Source of the DNA: Lysobacteraceae bacterium
Lineage (GTDB): Bacteria > Pseudomonadota > Gammaproteobacteria > Xanthomonadales > Xanthomonadaceae
DNA: 16,717 nucleotides
NCBI GenBank assembly: GCA_004173415.1
Contig: SEHC01000008.1
Location: forward strand, 1 to 16,717
Direction of reading: 5' to 3'
This document shows positions 1-6,785 of the stretch, in pieces. The notes under the pieces are model-generated. The model searched no databases, was not told the DNA's origin, and was given only the letters and a program-made list of their open reading frames with translations. Position 1 is the stretch's first letter. Each line of letters starts with the position of its first letter. A program made the position numbers and the translations under genes.

Positions 1-296
1 ACACCATCAACGCCAATGTCTGCGGACTGCCGTGGTGGATCATGTGGGTGCTGGTCGTCGTCGCTTTCTCAGGCCTGGGCCAGGTCGATCCGCACGCAGC
101 CACGCCGGACTGGATCTGGGTCAGCCTGGCGATCGGCCTGGCCGGCCTGCTGGCGACCTGGGGCTTCCATGCCTGGAAACGAAGGACGACGGACCGTTCG
201 ACCCACGAATACGCCGTGCTGGCGGATGGTGCCGACGGCATCCGCCGCGGCCAGCGAATCCTCGATGACATCGCGCGGTTCGAGGGGGAGCAGTAA
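1..296 (+). CDS. C-terminal part of a membrane protein (5' end outside window)
   Basis: The reading frame is open from the first bases of the window (codons from base 3) to TAA at 294-296, so this is the 3' end of a gene that starts upstream. About 97 residues are visible. Two hydrophobic stretches can be seen, one around WWIMWVLVVVAFSGLG and one around WIWVSLAIGLAGLLATWGF, separated by a short polar loop containing HAATPD. A basic KRR segment and a soluble charged tail ending in ARFEGEQ follow. The arrangement of two transmembrane helices with a positively charged cytosolic flank suggests an inner membrane protein. I do not recognise the family. An ATG at 42 lies inside the first helix and is unlikely to be the true start. 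Confidence 0.6.
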   Translation, partial: TINANVCGLPWWIMWVLVVVAFSGLGQVDPHAATPDWIWVSLAIGLAGLLATWGFHAWKRRTTDRSTHEYAVLADGADGIRRGQRILDDIARFEGEQ

Positions 297-330
297 GCCC
301 GGAACAGCAGGAGGGAGCCGGATTCCGGGC
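297..330. terminator. hairpin between convergent genes
   Basis: GCCCGGAA (297-304) and TTCCGGGC (323-330) form a perfect 8-bp stem with an 18-nt loop, directly after the stop codon of the membrane protein and 28 bp from the stop of the convergent DUF4019 gene. There is no clear T tract on either side, so its role as a bidirectional terminator is inferred from position. Confidence 0.35.
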
Positions 331-358
331 GCCCTCCCGTCGACCCGATGCCGCCGCC

Positions 359-874
359 TCAGCGCAGGCTGTAGCCCGACACGCGCCAGGTCTTGTCGTC
401 GTCCAGGTGGAAGGAGACCAGTTCACGCACCGGCTGCGGCGCATTGGCGAACTTGGTCGCGTAGACCACGTTGATGTAGTTGCCGGCCGGCACCTTGCCA
501 CCGGCCGCGTAGGCCGACCGGGTCACCGCCACCTGCTTGCGCTCGGTGGGTGCGCCCAGCTTGGCGCGGTCGGCGCCGATCTGGGCGACGAACGCCTGCT
601 TGGTGACCACGGACTTGGCCACGGTCGATGCGCCATCCCAGACCTCGGACGCCTTGTTGCCATCGACCAGGCGCACCACGCTGGCAGCGGCCTTCCCCAT
701 CTCCGCGTCCTGGCGCGCGACCTGGGCCTTCTGCTCGGTGGTCAGTTGTTGTTGCTGGACGGGCTGCGGCCTGGCCGCTGCGGGACGGGCCGGTTGCGGC
801 GCCGCCTGTTGCGCGCCAGCGGCGACGGCGAAGGCGAGCAGCGAGACGAGCAGAACGTGGCGGGACGTGATCAT
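359..874 (-). CDS. secreted DUF4019-family protein
   Basis: This encodes a 171-residue protein starting MITSRHVLLVSLLAF, a typical Sec signal peptide with probable cleavage after AVAAGA. A proline/alanine/glutamine-rich linker (about residues 22-45) follows. The mature domain carries conserved-looking blocks: VVRLVDGNKASEVWDGAS, FVAQIGADRAKLGA, and a C-terminal region with INVVYATKFAN, ELVSFHLDDDKTWRVSGYSLR. This layout matches the DUF4019 family of small periplasmic proteins of unknown function. The start at 874 is chosen because GGAGAG lies just upstream and the signal peptide begins there; the frame extends further upstream without signal-like sequence. A TAGACT hexamer at 917-912 could be a -10 element. 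The gene converges on the partial gene to its left. Confidence 0.8.
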   Translation of the reverse strand: MITSRHVLLVSLLAFAVAAGAQQAAPQPARPAAARPQPVQQQQLTTEQKAQVARQDAEMGKAAASVVRLVDGNKASEVWDGASTVAKSVVTKQAFVAQIGADRAKLGAPTERKQVAVTRSAYAAGGKVPAGNYINVVYATKFANAPQPVRELVSFHLDDDKTWRVSGYSLR

Positions 875-1025
875 GGGCTCTCCGGAAACAGGTGGATACG
901 ACGATGGCCGTAGTCTACGACAGGCCCTGCCCCGGCGCGCCAGCCTCGGCGGGACGACATGCACGCCCGTCCGCCCGTGGCCGGGCCGGGTCGATTGCGC
1001 CGGCAGTGGATTGACGCGTGGGGCC

Positions 1026-1042
1026 GCAAGCCCGAGGCTTGC
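1026..1042 (+). promoter_or_regulatory. short hairpin upstream of the S4-domain gene
   Basis: GCAAGCC, loop CGA, GGCTTGC form a perfect 7-bp stem whose end is 23 bases before the ATG of the S4-domain gene. It could be a 5' leader structure or the end of an upstream transcript; nothing decides between these. Confidence 0.2.
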
Positions 1043-1065
1043 CTGCCCGCACGACTGGCCCGCCG

Positions 1066-1308
1066 ATGACCGCCCCGATCACCAGACTCGAGTTCGAACT
1101 CGAACACGAACACGACTACGTTGAACTCAACCAGCTGCTGAAGCTGGCCGGACTGTGCGACAGCGGCGGCGCCGGCAAGGCCATGGTGGCTAGCGGCGCG
1201 GTGCGCGTGGACGGGGCGACCGAACTGCGCAAGACCTGCAAGGTCCGCGCCGGCAGCGTGGTCGCGGTGCAGGGATACGAGATCGTTGTGGTCGACGGCC
1301 CGGGCTGA
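1066..1308 (+). CDS. S4-domain RNA-binding protein (YbcJ-like)
   Basis: This encodes an 80-residue protein that is almost entirely one S4 RNA-binding fold. The diagnostic stretch is FVELNQLLKLAG-like (here DYVELNQLLKLAGLC), then SGGAGKAMVASGAVRVDG and a basic KTCKVRAGSVVAVQGYEI strand. This is the pattern of the short stand-alone S4 proteins of the YbcJ/YaaA class, thought to bind structured RNA such as rRNA. ATG at 1066 gives the length expected for the family; the frame also has an upstream start at 1018, but that extension (GPQARGLPARTTGPP) looks like non-coding sequence. A weak purine-poor leader precedes the ATG. It is followed 70 bp downstream by the truncated lemA gene, which has its own promoter-like sequence. 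Confidence 0.85.
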   Translation: MTAPITRLEFELEHEHDYVELNQLLKLAGLCDSGGAGKAMVASGAVRVDGATELRKTCKVRAGSVVAVQGYEIVVVDGPG

Positions 1309-1324
1309 GCGCCCGGCAGGTGCG

Positions 1325-1352
1325 TTGCCGCTCCCGACCCGCACTGCATAAT
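1325..1352 (+). promoter_or_regulatory. candidate sigma-70 promoter for the lemA/GIY-YIG pair
   Basis: TTGCCG (1325-1330) and CATAAT (1347-1352) are separated by 16 bp and lie 26 bp before the start codon at 1379. They match the consensus at 4 of 6 and 5 of 6 positions. Position and spacing fit a promoter reading into the two overlapping genes. Confidence 0.45.
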
Positions 1353-1378
1353 GCGGCCACTCCACCGGAACCGGGTCG

Positions 1379-1717
1379 ATGGCCACTGGAACGATCGCAG
1401 TCGCGCTGGCCGCCGCCCTGCTCGCGGCGTGGGCGGTATTGGCCTACAACCGCCTGGTCCGGCTGCGCAACCAGGTGCGCAACGCGTGGGCCGACGTGGA
1501 CGTGCAGCTGATCCGCCGCCATGACCTGGTGCCTGCCCTTGTCAGCGCGGTACAGGCCTATGCCGGCCATGAACAGCCCGTGCTTTCGGCGGTCACCGGA
1601 CTGCGCGCCCAGGCCATCGCCACCCGCGCGACAGCCACCCTGGGGAACATCGAGGCGGCGCTGGAGCAGGGAGTCGGCCGCCTGCTCGCGTCCGGCGGCC
1701 GGGATAGCCGACTTTGA
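1379..1717 (+). CDS. lemA: truncated LemA-family protein (N-terminal half, probable remnant)
   Basis: This encodes 112 residues. An N-terminal membrane anchor (about residues 5-22) is followed by the LemA signature: YNRLVRLRNQVRNAWADVDVQL (23-44), RRHDLVPALV (46-55) and YAGHEQPVL (61-69). Intact LemA proteins are about 180-200 residues and continue with a conserved block after the 'GRLLA' helix. Here the similarity stops at about residue 104 and the frame ends eight residues later with SGGRDSRL. The missing half (helices with EAYPDLKAN-like and RRxYN-like motifs) is not found in the other frames downstream, so this is a deletion, not a simple frameshift. The stop overlaps the TTG start of the next gene (TTGA at 1714-1717). 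The usual LemA partners with TPM domains are absent. Whether the fragment still has a function is unknown. Confidence 0.75.
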   Translation: MATGTIAVALAAALLAAWAVLAYNRLVRLRNQVRNAWADVDVQLIRRHDLVPALVSAVQAYAGHEQPVLSAVTGLRAQAIATRATATLGNIEAALEQGVGRLLASGGRDSRL

Positions 1718-2085
1718 AGGCGCCATCACCGCGATCGTGCTGGTACGTGTACCTGGTCGAGTGCCGGGACGGCAGCGTGTATACCGGCATCGCGGTCGAC
1801 GTGGCGCTGCGCTATGCCAAACACGTCGCCGGAACCGGCGCACGCTATACGCGTTCCCATCCGCCGCTGCGCCTGATCGGACAGCAGGCCTGCGCGGACC
1901 GCGCCGAGGCCAGCCGCCTCGAATACCGGATCAAGCAACTGAGTCCTTCAAGGAAGCGCGAACTGGGCGCGGTCTGGAGCCTCGCCGGCGCCAGCGCCAG
2001 CGCCAGCGAAGCGGCTCAGAACAGCGCCCACAGCACTTGCAGCAGTCCCCAGATCGAAACCGCCCAGACCGCAGTGCGCAGATAG
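1714..2085 (+). CDS. GIY-YIG domain nuclease-like protein (UPF0213/YhbQ-like)
   Basis: This encodes a 123-residue protein with a compact GIY-YIG fold: YVYLVEC (11-17) and YTGI (23-26) form the core pair, R33 in LRYAKH and E70 in RLEYRIKQL are the expected catalytic arginine and glutamate, and ARYTRSHPPLRLI (43-55) is typical of the YhbQ/SLX1-like group. Such small proteins are thought to cut or bind branched or damaged DNA. The start is TTG at 1714: it places the core at the usual distance from the N terminus, and it overlaps the stop of the lemA fragment, so translation is probably coupled. The family domain ends near residue 85; a low-complexity tail (GASASASEAAQ…) runs on for about 35 residues into the 3' end of the opposite-strand MAPEG gene, suggesting loss of the original stop. 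Confidence 0.8.
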   Translation: MKAPSPRSCWYVYLVECRDGSVYTGIAVDVALRYAKHVAGTGARYTRSHPPLRLIGQQACADRAEASRLEYRIKQLSPSRKRELGAVWSLAGASASASEAAQNSAHSTCSSPQIETAQTAVRR

Positions 2086-2465
2086 GGAATGCCGGCCGCA
2101 TAGATCGGCACGTAGGCCAGGCGCGCCCAGAAATACACCTGCGCGCCGAGCGCGCTCTCGGCATTGCCGCGCTGGGTCAGCACAACCGCCAGCACGGCGG
2201 CAGCGAAGAACACGAAAGTCTCGAGGAAGTTGCGCAGGGCCCGATCGACCCGCGCGGCGACGCCGGTCAATGGCGCCGGCTCGCCGTCGCGCGCGCCGGC
2301 ATTCCAGGCCAGGCCCCGTTGCCGGGTCATCAGCGCCGCGCCAAGCAGAACGTGCAACAGTCCCAGCGCCACCGACCAGGCCAGCATCCTGATTTCCACC
2401 GGAAGCGCCTCCACGGCGATGTCCGCCAGCGGCAGGGTTTGAACGGACAGGATTGCGAGGTTCAT
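2016..2465 (-). CDS. MAPEG-family membrane protein
   Basis: This encodes a 149-residue protein with about four transmembrane helices. The family signature is visible: RGLAWNAGARDGEPAPLTG in the first loop, then VDRALRNFLETFVFFAAAVL (the conserved N-F-x-E-T-F helix), then VYFWARLAYVPIYAAGIPYLRT and a final hydrophobic helix. MAPEG proteins (membrane-associated proteins in eicosanoid and glutathione metabolism) include glutathione-dependent enzymes, but most bacterial members have no proven reaction. ATG at 2465 gives the normal length; longer in-frame extensions run into the gene upstream and look non-coding. The 3' end overlaps the tail of the convergent GIY-YIG gene by 70 bp. The gene lies 56 bp after the ClpP-like lipoprotein gene and may be cotranscribed with it. 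Confidence 0.85.
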   Translation of the reverse strand: MNLAILSVQTLPLADIAVEALPVEIRMLAWSVALGLLHVLLGAALMTRQRGLAWNAGARDGEPAPLTGVAARVDRALRNFLETFVFFAAAVLAVVLTQRGNAESALGAQVYFWARLAYVPIYAAGIPYLRTAVWAVSIWGLLQVLWALF

Positions 2466-2521
2466 GCACGTTCTCGGCCAGGGACGGGCCTCCAGACTAC
2501 CCGTTCGCAGGCCCCCGCCGG

Positions 2522-3583
2522 CTACTTGACCCCGGATTGGCCGCTCACGTGGATGCCACTGGCTTCCTGCCAGGACAAGGGACTGTCGCCGGGGCACTGC
2601 GGATCGGGGAAGCCGAACCGCTGCTCGAGCCCGCTCGCGCATTCGTCCACGTCCTCCACCGCCTTGCCGGGCTGCGCGCATTCGCGGTCGAAGGCCCGGC
2701 TGAAATCGTCCTTGCGGCGCACGAAGTCCTCGCCGCACTTGCGCGTGAGCACTATCCGCTCCAGGTCGTCCTGGACCGCATTGGTGCCATCCAGCCCGTA
2801 GGCCTGAAGCTCCTCTTCGCCCAGCAGGCGCAGCTTGCGGTTCGGCACCGTCATCATCAGGTCCGCCACCGCGACCGACGCCCCGTTGCGCTCGAGGTAT
2901 TCCTTCATCAGCGCGTGCACTTCTCGCAACTCCTGACTCAGTTCGGCGCGGGTGCTGGCCGTGGAGTCGACCCGGATCATGCGGTGGATGCCGACCTTGC
3001 CGGCGATCTGGCGACTATCGCCGGCGGCGAGGATGAGCACGCAGGCGCTGTGGCAGGACGAATCTTCGCGCACCCACAGGGTCCACCGCGAAGCGCCGAT
3101 GGCATCGCCTGCCTTCATCGCGTCCTCGACATGGCCGCCGCTTGAATCCAGGTCCAGCACGTGGCGATCGATAGCCAGGCGGCCGGCCATGTTGGCGACA
3201 CGCTCCACCAGCGCGGTGAAATCGGTGGCGATCTTGCCCTTGTAGCGCAGGCGCACGATCCCGGCGTCCTGGCAGGGCTTCAGCGCCGCCAGGACGCCGT
3301 CATGGGATAGGTCGAGCAGCGGCTCGCCATCGCCGCTGGCGGAATAGTCCAGGTCGCAGCTTATCGAGGCATCGCCGGAAGCCACCTTCGCCGCCGGCCA
3401 TTCCTTGCCTTCGAGCTGGTCGGGCCTGGGCGTGAACGGAATCACCGGGCCTCCGCTGAGCGCGCCGCCCTCGGCCGCATCGGCGGGGGCATCGACGATG
3501 GTGGCAGGCGCTTCGGGGGTCGTCTTCGGCTGGCAGGCGCACAGGCAGGCGGCCAGCAGGAGCAGGAAACAGTGTTTGGACAT
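2522..3583 (-). CDS. ClpP/crotonase-fold serine protease-like lipoprotein
   Basis: This encodes a 353-residue protein. The N terminus is a lipoprotein signal: a short hydrophobic core ends in LAACLCACQP, with Cys17 (LCAC) or Cys13 (LAAC) as the lipidated residue, followed by a proline/alanine-rich linker. The central part (about 105-240) has the ClpP-like layout: VLDLDSSGGHVEDAMKAGDAI (the S-x-G-G oxyanion loop), CHSACVLILAAGDSR with candidate nucleophile Ser179, and KVGIHRM with candidate base His200. The same order is seen in periplasmic ClpP-like proteins of the COG3904 type. The C-terminal third (240-353) has several cysteines (RKCGEDF, DRECAQP, DECASG, DPQCPGD) and may be disulfide-rich. 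Substrate and localisation (inner leaflet of outer membrane or periplasmic face) are inferred. A promoter-like sequence lies about 87 bp upstream. Confidence 0.75.
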   Translation of the reverse strand: MSKHCFLLLLAACLCACQPKTTPEAPATIVDAPADAAEGGALSGGPVIPFTPRPDQLEGKEWPAAKVASGDASISCDLDYSASGDGEPLLDLSHDGVLAALKPCQDAGIVRLRYKGKIATDFTALVERVANMAGRLAIDRHVLDLDSSGGHVEDAMKAGDAIGASRWTLWVREDSSCHSACVLILAAGDSRQIAGKVGIHRMIRVDSTASTRAELSQELREVHALMKEYLERNGASVAVADLMMTVPNRKLRLLGEEELQAYGLDGTNAVQDDLERIVLTRKCGEDFVRRKDDFSRAFDRECAQPGKAVEDVDECASGLEQRFGFPDPQCPGDSPLSWQEASGIHVSGQSGVK

Positions 3584-3990
3584 GCCGCGTCGTCATCCGG
3601 GAGGTGGGAACTGCAGCGACGGCGAGCACGCACACGAGCAAGCTCCGTCGCGATCATCATCGCTGCCCCAGTCTAGTGGCTGGGCACCGGGCCAACCAAA
3701 CGACGCGTGAATAAAACCGTTGCGTGTTGACCCACCCTGCGCTCGAGCGCATGCCCGCAAGCGCATGCGGCGCGAAGATACGTACAAACTGTCACGCGCT
3801 GCCGCATCGAATCCCCGGCACCCCACTGCAACACTGCAATAACGGCGGCGGCGATCCAGCGCACGCGAACCAGGCATTCGTGTCGATGACGTGAGTTTTT
3901 CGTAGCATCCAATTCACAAGTCGCGTCACGCCCTGCCGGCAACCGCCGGTCCCGGCCGCCTTCATCGCGCCCAGCAGGGCAACCCGGTTT
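3584..3990. other. 407-bp intergenic region, locally less G+C-rich
   Basis: No convincing gene is seen here. It lies downstream of the UPF0149 gene and upstream of the lipoprotein gene. It holds a perfect 12-bp palindrome GCGCTCGAGCGC (3739-3750) followed by two close GCATGC-type repeats, the candidate promoter at 3670-3699, and a small CCGGC/GCCGG hairpin (3936-3949) after the UPF0149 stop without a T tract. Short open frames on the minus strand show no family features. Confidence 0.5.
3670..3699 (-). promoter_or_regulatory. candidate promoter for the ClpP-like lipoprotein gene
   Basis: Read on the minus strand, TTGGTT (3699-3694), an 18-bp spacer and TAGACT (3675-3670) resemble a sigma-70 promoter pointing toward the start at 3583, leaving a leader of about 80 bases. 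The -35 match is only three of six bases. Confidence 0.3.
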
Positions 3991-4716
3991 TCAGGGCTGC
4001 AGCCCGCAGCACTTCTTGTATTTCCTGCCGCTGCCGCAGGGGCATGCGGCATTGCGGTCGGGAAGCTCCGCGCGGCGGATTGGCCGGCGCGGAGTCAGTG
4101 CCTCGATCCGGTGACGGTGCAGGTCGGCCAGCATGCCCGGCAGGCTGGCCACGATCTCCAGCCGCTCCCGATGGGTGATTGGCGTGGCCGCTGCGGCCGG
4201 ATCCTCCCCCAGCACCTCGCCACTGGCCAGGCGGTCGAGCAGGCCGAAGATCTCGTCCATCCATTCGTTCTCGTCCAGCCAGCGTTCCCACGCGGCCTCG
4301 CGCAGTTCCACCGCGCGGAAGAAACCGAAGGCCCAGTCACGGCCGACATCGGCCGACTCACCGCCAGCCTCGGGTTCCGGTTCGGCTTCAGGATCCTCCG
4401 GCAGCCACAACAGCGGCACCAGGTGGTCGGGCAGTTCGTCGTCGCCGAACCGCGCGCGCTGGGTGGCCATGTTGTGGTGGCCCTGCAGCAGGAGCTGGAC
4501 CTGGCGGCGTTCCTCCTCGCCGTCCCAGCGCGGCGGCAAGCCCCATACCACGGGCTCCCATTCGGCCATCGGCACGTCTTCCGGTGCCACCACGAGCGCC
4601 GAAAGGAAACCATCCAGCGCCTCGAGGTTGAAGCCCCGGAAAGGCACCGCCCGTTGATCGAGCAGGTTGGCCAGGCGCTCGATCTGTTCGTCGTCCAGGT
4701 AGTTCGGGGCTTTCAT
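3991..4716 (-). CDS. UPF0149 (YgfB/YecA) family protein with C-terminal SEC-C motif
   Basis: This encodes a 241-residue soluble acidic protein. Residues 5-180 show the YecA/YgfB pattern: an N-terminal LDDEQIERLANLLD helix, then the family hallmark LEALDGFLSALVVAPEDV with WEPVVWG, and a later FFRAVELREAAWERWLDENEW segment. The last 17 residues are a SEC-C zinc motif: C225, C227, C236 and C237 in CPCGSGRKYKKCCG, as at the C terminus of SecA. SEC-C proteins of this type are linked to protein export or nucleic-acid/ribosome contacts; the exact role is unknown. ATG at 4716 starts right at the conserved region; a longer start at 4761 adds a non-conserved basic stretch. It lies 78 bp after the GNAT gene on the same strand. 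Confidence 0.85.
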   Translation of the reverse strand: MKAPNYLDDEQIERLANLLDQRAVPFRGFNLEALDGFLSALVVAPEDVPMAEWEPVVWGLPPRWDGEEERRQVQLLLQGHHNMATQRARFGDDELPDHLVPLLWLPEDPEAEPEPEAGGESADVGRDWAFGFFRAVELREAAWERWLDENEWMDEIFGLLDRLASGEVLGEDPAAAATPITHRERLEIVASLPGMLADLHRHRIEALTPRRPIRRAELPDRNAACPCGSGRKYKKCCGLQP

Positions 4717-4794
4717 GGTTGCGGCCGGGGAACGGGGGGCGCACAGGGTAATCCGCTTCAACCGGATTTGCCCGCAGTTCGCGCCGGTGGTCGG

Positions 4795-5475
4795 CTATGG
4801 CTCGCGATCGATCGACCAGAAGGCGATTTCACCGCGCATCCGGTAGCCATTGCGCTCGTAGAGCTGGGTGGCGCGCTGGTTTTCCTGGCTCACGTGGAGG
4901 AAAGGCACCGCCCCGCGCCCAAGGTTGTCGTTGCTCAACCAGGCCAGCAGCCTGCGGGCATAGCCCAGGCCCAGGAAGTCCGGATGGGTGCAGACCGCGC
5001 TGATCTCGGTGTAGCCCCGCATGCCCATGCGCTCGCCGATCATGGCCGCCAGCCGCCCGTCGCGGTAAATGCCGAAATACCGACCCAGTTCCATCGTGCG
5101 CGGGCGGAAATAATGCGGACAGACCAGTGCGGTCAACGCCAACACGTCGGCGCGGTGCCGATCGGCCAGTTCGACCAGCGGCGGTCCCTCCACTTCGGCC
5201 AACGGCGCAGTGCAGACCCTCTGCGCGAGCATCGCCAGGTGCCGCACTCGCCATCCGCCTGGCCGTGCAGGCGCCTGGCCCAGCAGGAACGCCGCGTCTC
5301 CGCGTGGCACCAGTGCGTCCAGGGACGCCGGGGCGTCGATGTGGGGCGACGCCAGGCCAAGGAACGGAGCGACATCGGCCGGATAGCGCGCGGCCTGGCC
5401 ATGGCGCAACGCCAGCGACGCATGGCGGCTGGCCAGCGATTCCCAGATCGGGTTGTCCAGCGGGTTCGCGGTCAT
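4795..5475 (-). CDS. GNAT-family N-acetyltransferase
   Basis: This encodes a 226-residue protein. The catalytic acetyl-CoA-binding domain is in the C-terminal half: motif A is EISAVCTHPDFLGLGYARRLL (about 157-177), with the pyrophosphate-binding LGLGYA turn, and motif B is HVSQENQRATQLYERNGY (about 194-211), the usual asparagine/tyrosine helix. The N-terminal half resembles the FR47-like group, with a YFGIYRDGRLAAMIGERM strand pair before motif A. The acetyl acceptor cannot be told from sequence. ATG at 5475 is only 4 bp beyond the stop codon of the NTF2-like gene (5480), so the two are almost certainly cotranscribed and translationally linked. Confidence 0.85.
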   Translation of the reverse strand: MTANPLDNPIWESLASRHASLALRHGQAARYPADVAPFLGLASPHIDAPASLDALVPRGDAAFLLGQAPARPGGWRVRHLAMLAQRVCTAPLAEVEGPPLVELADRHRADVLALTALVCPHYFRPRTMELGRYFGIYRDGRLAAMIGERMGMRGYTEISAVCTHPDFLGLGYARRLLAWLSNDNLGRGAVPFLHVSQENQRATQLYERNGYRMRGEIAFWSIDREP

Positions 5476-5479
5476 CGGA

Positions 5480-5941
5480 TCAATCCCGGGGCGCGATCCT
5501 CGACGAGTGCGAGGCCAGCATGCGCCAGCCATGCGCCTGTCGGACCCAGACCCGTGTGAAACGGAACCGACCGCTCCACGGCTGTCCGTCGCGGGTACCG
5601 GATTGCACGCTGGTGCCGGTCACCACAGCCGTTTCGCCATGCAGCCGCACCTGAACATCGTGGTTCGCTATCGCCTGGTTGGCGCGCTGCCCGGCCGCCA
5701 GTTCGGACAGGTAGCCGGTCTTGTCCTGCACCCGGCCGTCGGAGTGGGTAAGCAGCCAGTCATCGTCGAGCAGGCTCCGCAAGCCCTCGACATCGGGCTC
5801 CAGCCGCAGCGAATTCCATGCGGCGTCCTTCTCCAGCAGCTCCGCACGGGCCAGTCCGCCCTCGCCTTCGCTGGCCAGCGGCGACATGGGTGCCGCCAGC
5901 AGCGGAACCAGCAGTGCCATCCGTTGAATCAAGTGCCGCAT
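5480..5941 (-). CDS. exported NTF2-like (SnoaL/DUF4440) protein
   Basis: This encodes a 153-residue protein. MRHLIQRMALLVPLLAAPMSPLAS is a signal peptide. The mature part has the nuclear transport factor 2-like order: an N-terminal helix WNSLRLEPDVEGLRSLLDDDWLLTHSDGRVQDKTGYL, then strands VQVRLHGETAVVTGTSVQSG and the C-terminal RFRFTRVWVRQAHGWRMLASHSSRI. This is the DUF4440/SnoaL-like arrangement, in which a small cone-shaped domain holds a ligand or acts as an isomerase or hydrolase; no reaction can be assigned. AAGGTGG about eight bases before ATG 5941 is a clear ribosome binding site and decides the start. It is the first gene of a tight pair with the GNAT gene. Confidence 0.8.
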   Translation of the reverse strand: MRHLIQRMALLVPLLAAPMSPLASEGEGGLARAELLEKDAAWNSLRLEPDVEGLRSLLDDDWLLTHSDGRVQDKTGYLSELAAGQRANQAIANHDVQVRLHGETAVVTGTSVQSGTRDGQPWSGRFRFTRVWVRQAHGWRMLASHSSRIAPRD

Positions 5942-6065
5942 CCACGTCCACCTTGGGAAATCGCAAGGGTGGAGCTTGGCAAAGATCGCCGCGTCCGTCA
6001 TCCACCCACTAGGCCGGCGATGGCCATGGCGGGTGCCGGGCGGGCGCACTGCCGTCTGCCCGGAC

Positions 6066-6785
6066 TCAGGTCGCGGCAAACCACTGGGCGAACGACTGCC
6101 AGGCCTGGGTGCGCGGCACCAGCATGTTGGACTGGTGCAACAGCGCGAACAGCCCCAGCACCACGAACAGGGCTGAGCGCCCGCGCCCGGACTTGCGATC
6201 CAGCACGATCAGCACAAACAGGATCGCGTAGACCAGGCCGAAGGTGACCCATTGATACAGCGCCGGCGGGACCGAGGGAATCCAGAAGATCATCACCCGC
6301 ACCAGCGAGGGATCGATCATCGCCAATGCGGTGCCGGCCATGTAGCGCGCGTGCAGCGCGGGTTCGCGGCGATGGCCGATGGCCAGGCCCCAGAGAACCG
6401 CGAAGAGCAGTGCGGTAGCCAGGCCGATGAACAGGATCTGCTGCTGCATGGCCAGCATCTGCGGCGGGGCCTGGCCGATGCGAAGCCGAGCCAGGGCAAC
6501 CGCGCTCAGCACCAGCAGCGGCACCACCACGTACGAGCCCCGGCCGATGCGGCGATGCCAGTGCAGGCGCCGGTGACGGATCAGCAGCGGCTGGGCAACC
6601 AGCATCCCGGCCCAGGCCAGCATCGCCACCACGTGCACGTGGGTCAGCGCCTGCGCAGCATCCAGGCGCGAGAAATACGGTTTCCAGAAGCCCAGCACCG
6701 CCACGCCCAGCAACACCAGGATCCAGGGCCAGCCGCGCACGCCCCACAACGCCGGTCGCGGCGTTGCCGAATTGATTGCCACCAT
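6066..6785 (-). CDS. multi-pass membrane protein (DUF2306/cytochrome b561-like)
   Basis: This encodes a 239-residue protein with about seven hydrophobic segments. After a short polar start (MVAINSATPRP) come WPWILVLLGVAVLGFW, then a segment with conserved-looking histidines, LTHVHVVAMLAWAGMLVAQP, followed by the basic loop LLIRHRRLHWHRRIGRGSY. Further helices are VVVPLLVLSAVAL, ILFIGLATALLFAVLWGLAIG, YQWVTFGLVYAILFVLIVL and ALFVVLGLFALLH. The 'H..…AW…Q…HRRIG' spacing resembles membrane proteins annotated as DUF2306 or b561-like, which may bind haem or quinone; that is an inference. GGTGGA lies six bases before ATG 6785. It is followed by the NTF2-like gene after 124 bp and is divergent from the glycosyltransferase gene. 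Confidence 0.7.
   Translation of the reverse strand: MVAINSATPRPALWGVRGWPWILVLLGVAVLGFWKPYFSRLDAAQALTHVHVVAMLAWAGMLVAQPLLIRHRRLHWHRRIGRGSYVVVPLLVLSAVALARLRIGQAPPQMLAMQQQILFIGLATALLFAVLWGLAIGHRREPALHARYMAGTALAMIDPSLVRVMIFWIPSVPPALYQWVTFGLVYAILFVLIVLDRKSGRGRSALFVVLGLFALLHQSNMLVPRTQAWQSFAQWFAAT

Noticed and set aside
1521..2801. A 426-codon plus-strand frame across lemA, GIY-YIG and MAPEG
   Set aside because: Out of frame with the recognised lemA and GIY-YIG genes and antisense to MAPEG; the product is Arg/Pro/Gln-rich with no family features.
3739..3750. A 12-bp palindrome GCGCTCGAGCGC as an operator
   Set aside because: A single short G+C-rich palindrome with no second copy and no known regulator nearby; recorded only in the intergenic note.
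4111..5559. A 482-codon open frame on the plus strand
   Set aside because: It lies antisense to the UPF0149 and GNAT genes, which have clear families and motifs. Long antisense frames are expected at this G+C content.
6036..6063. A terminator after the multi-pass membrane protein gene
   Set aside because: Only a 6-bp CCGGGC/GCCCGG stem with a long loop and no T tract on the minus strand.
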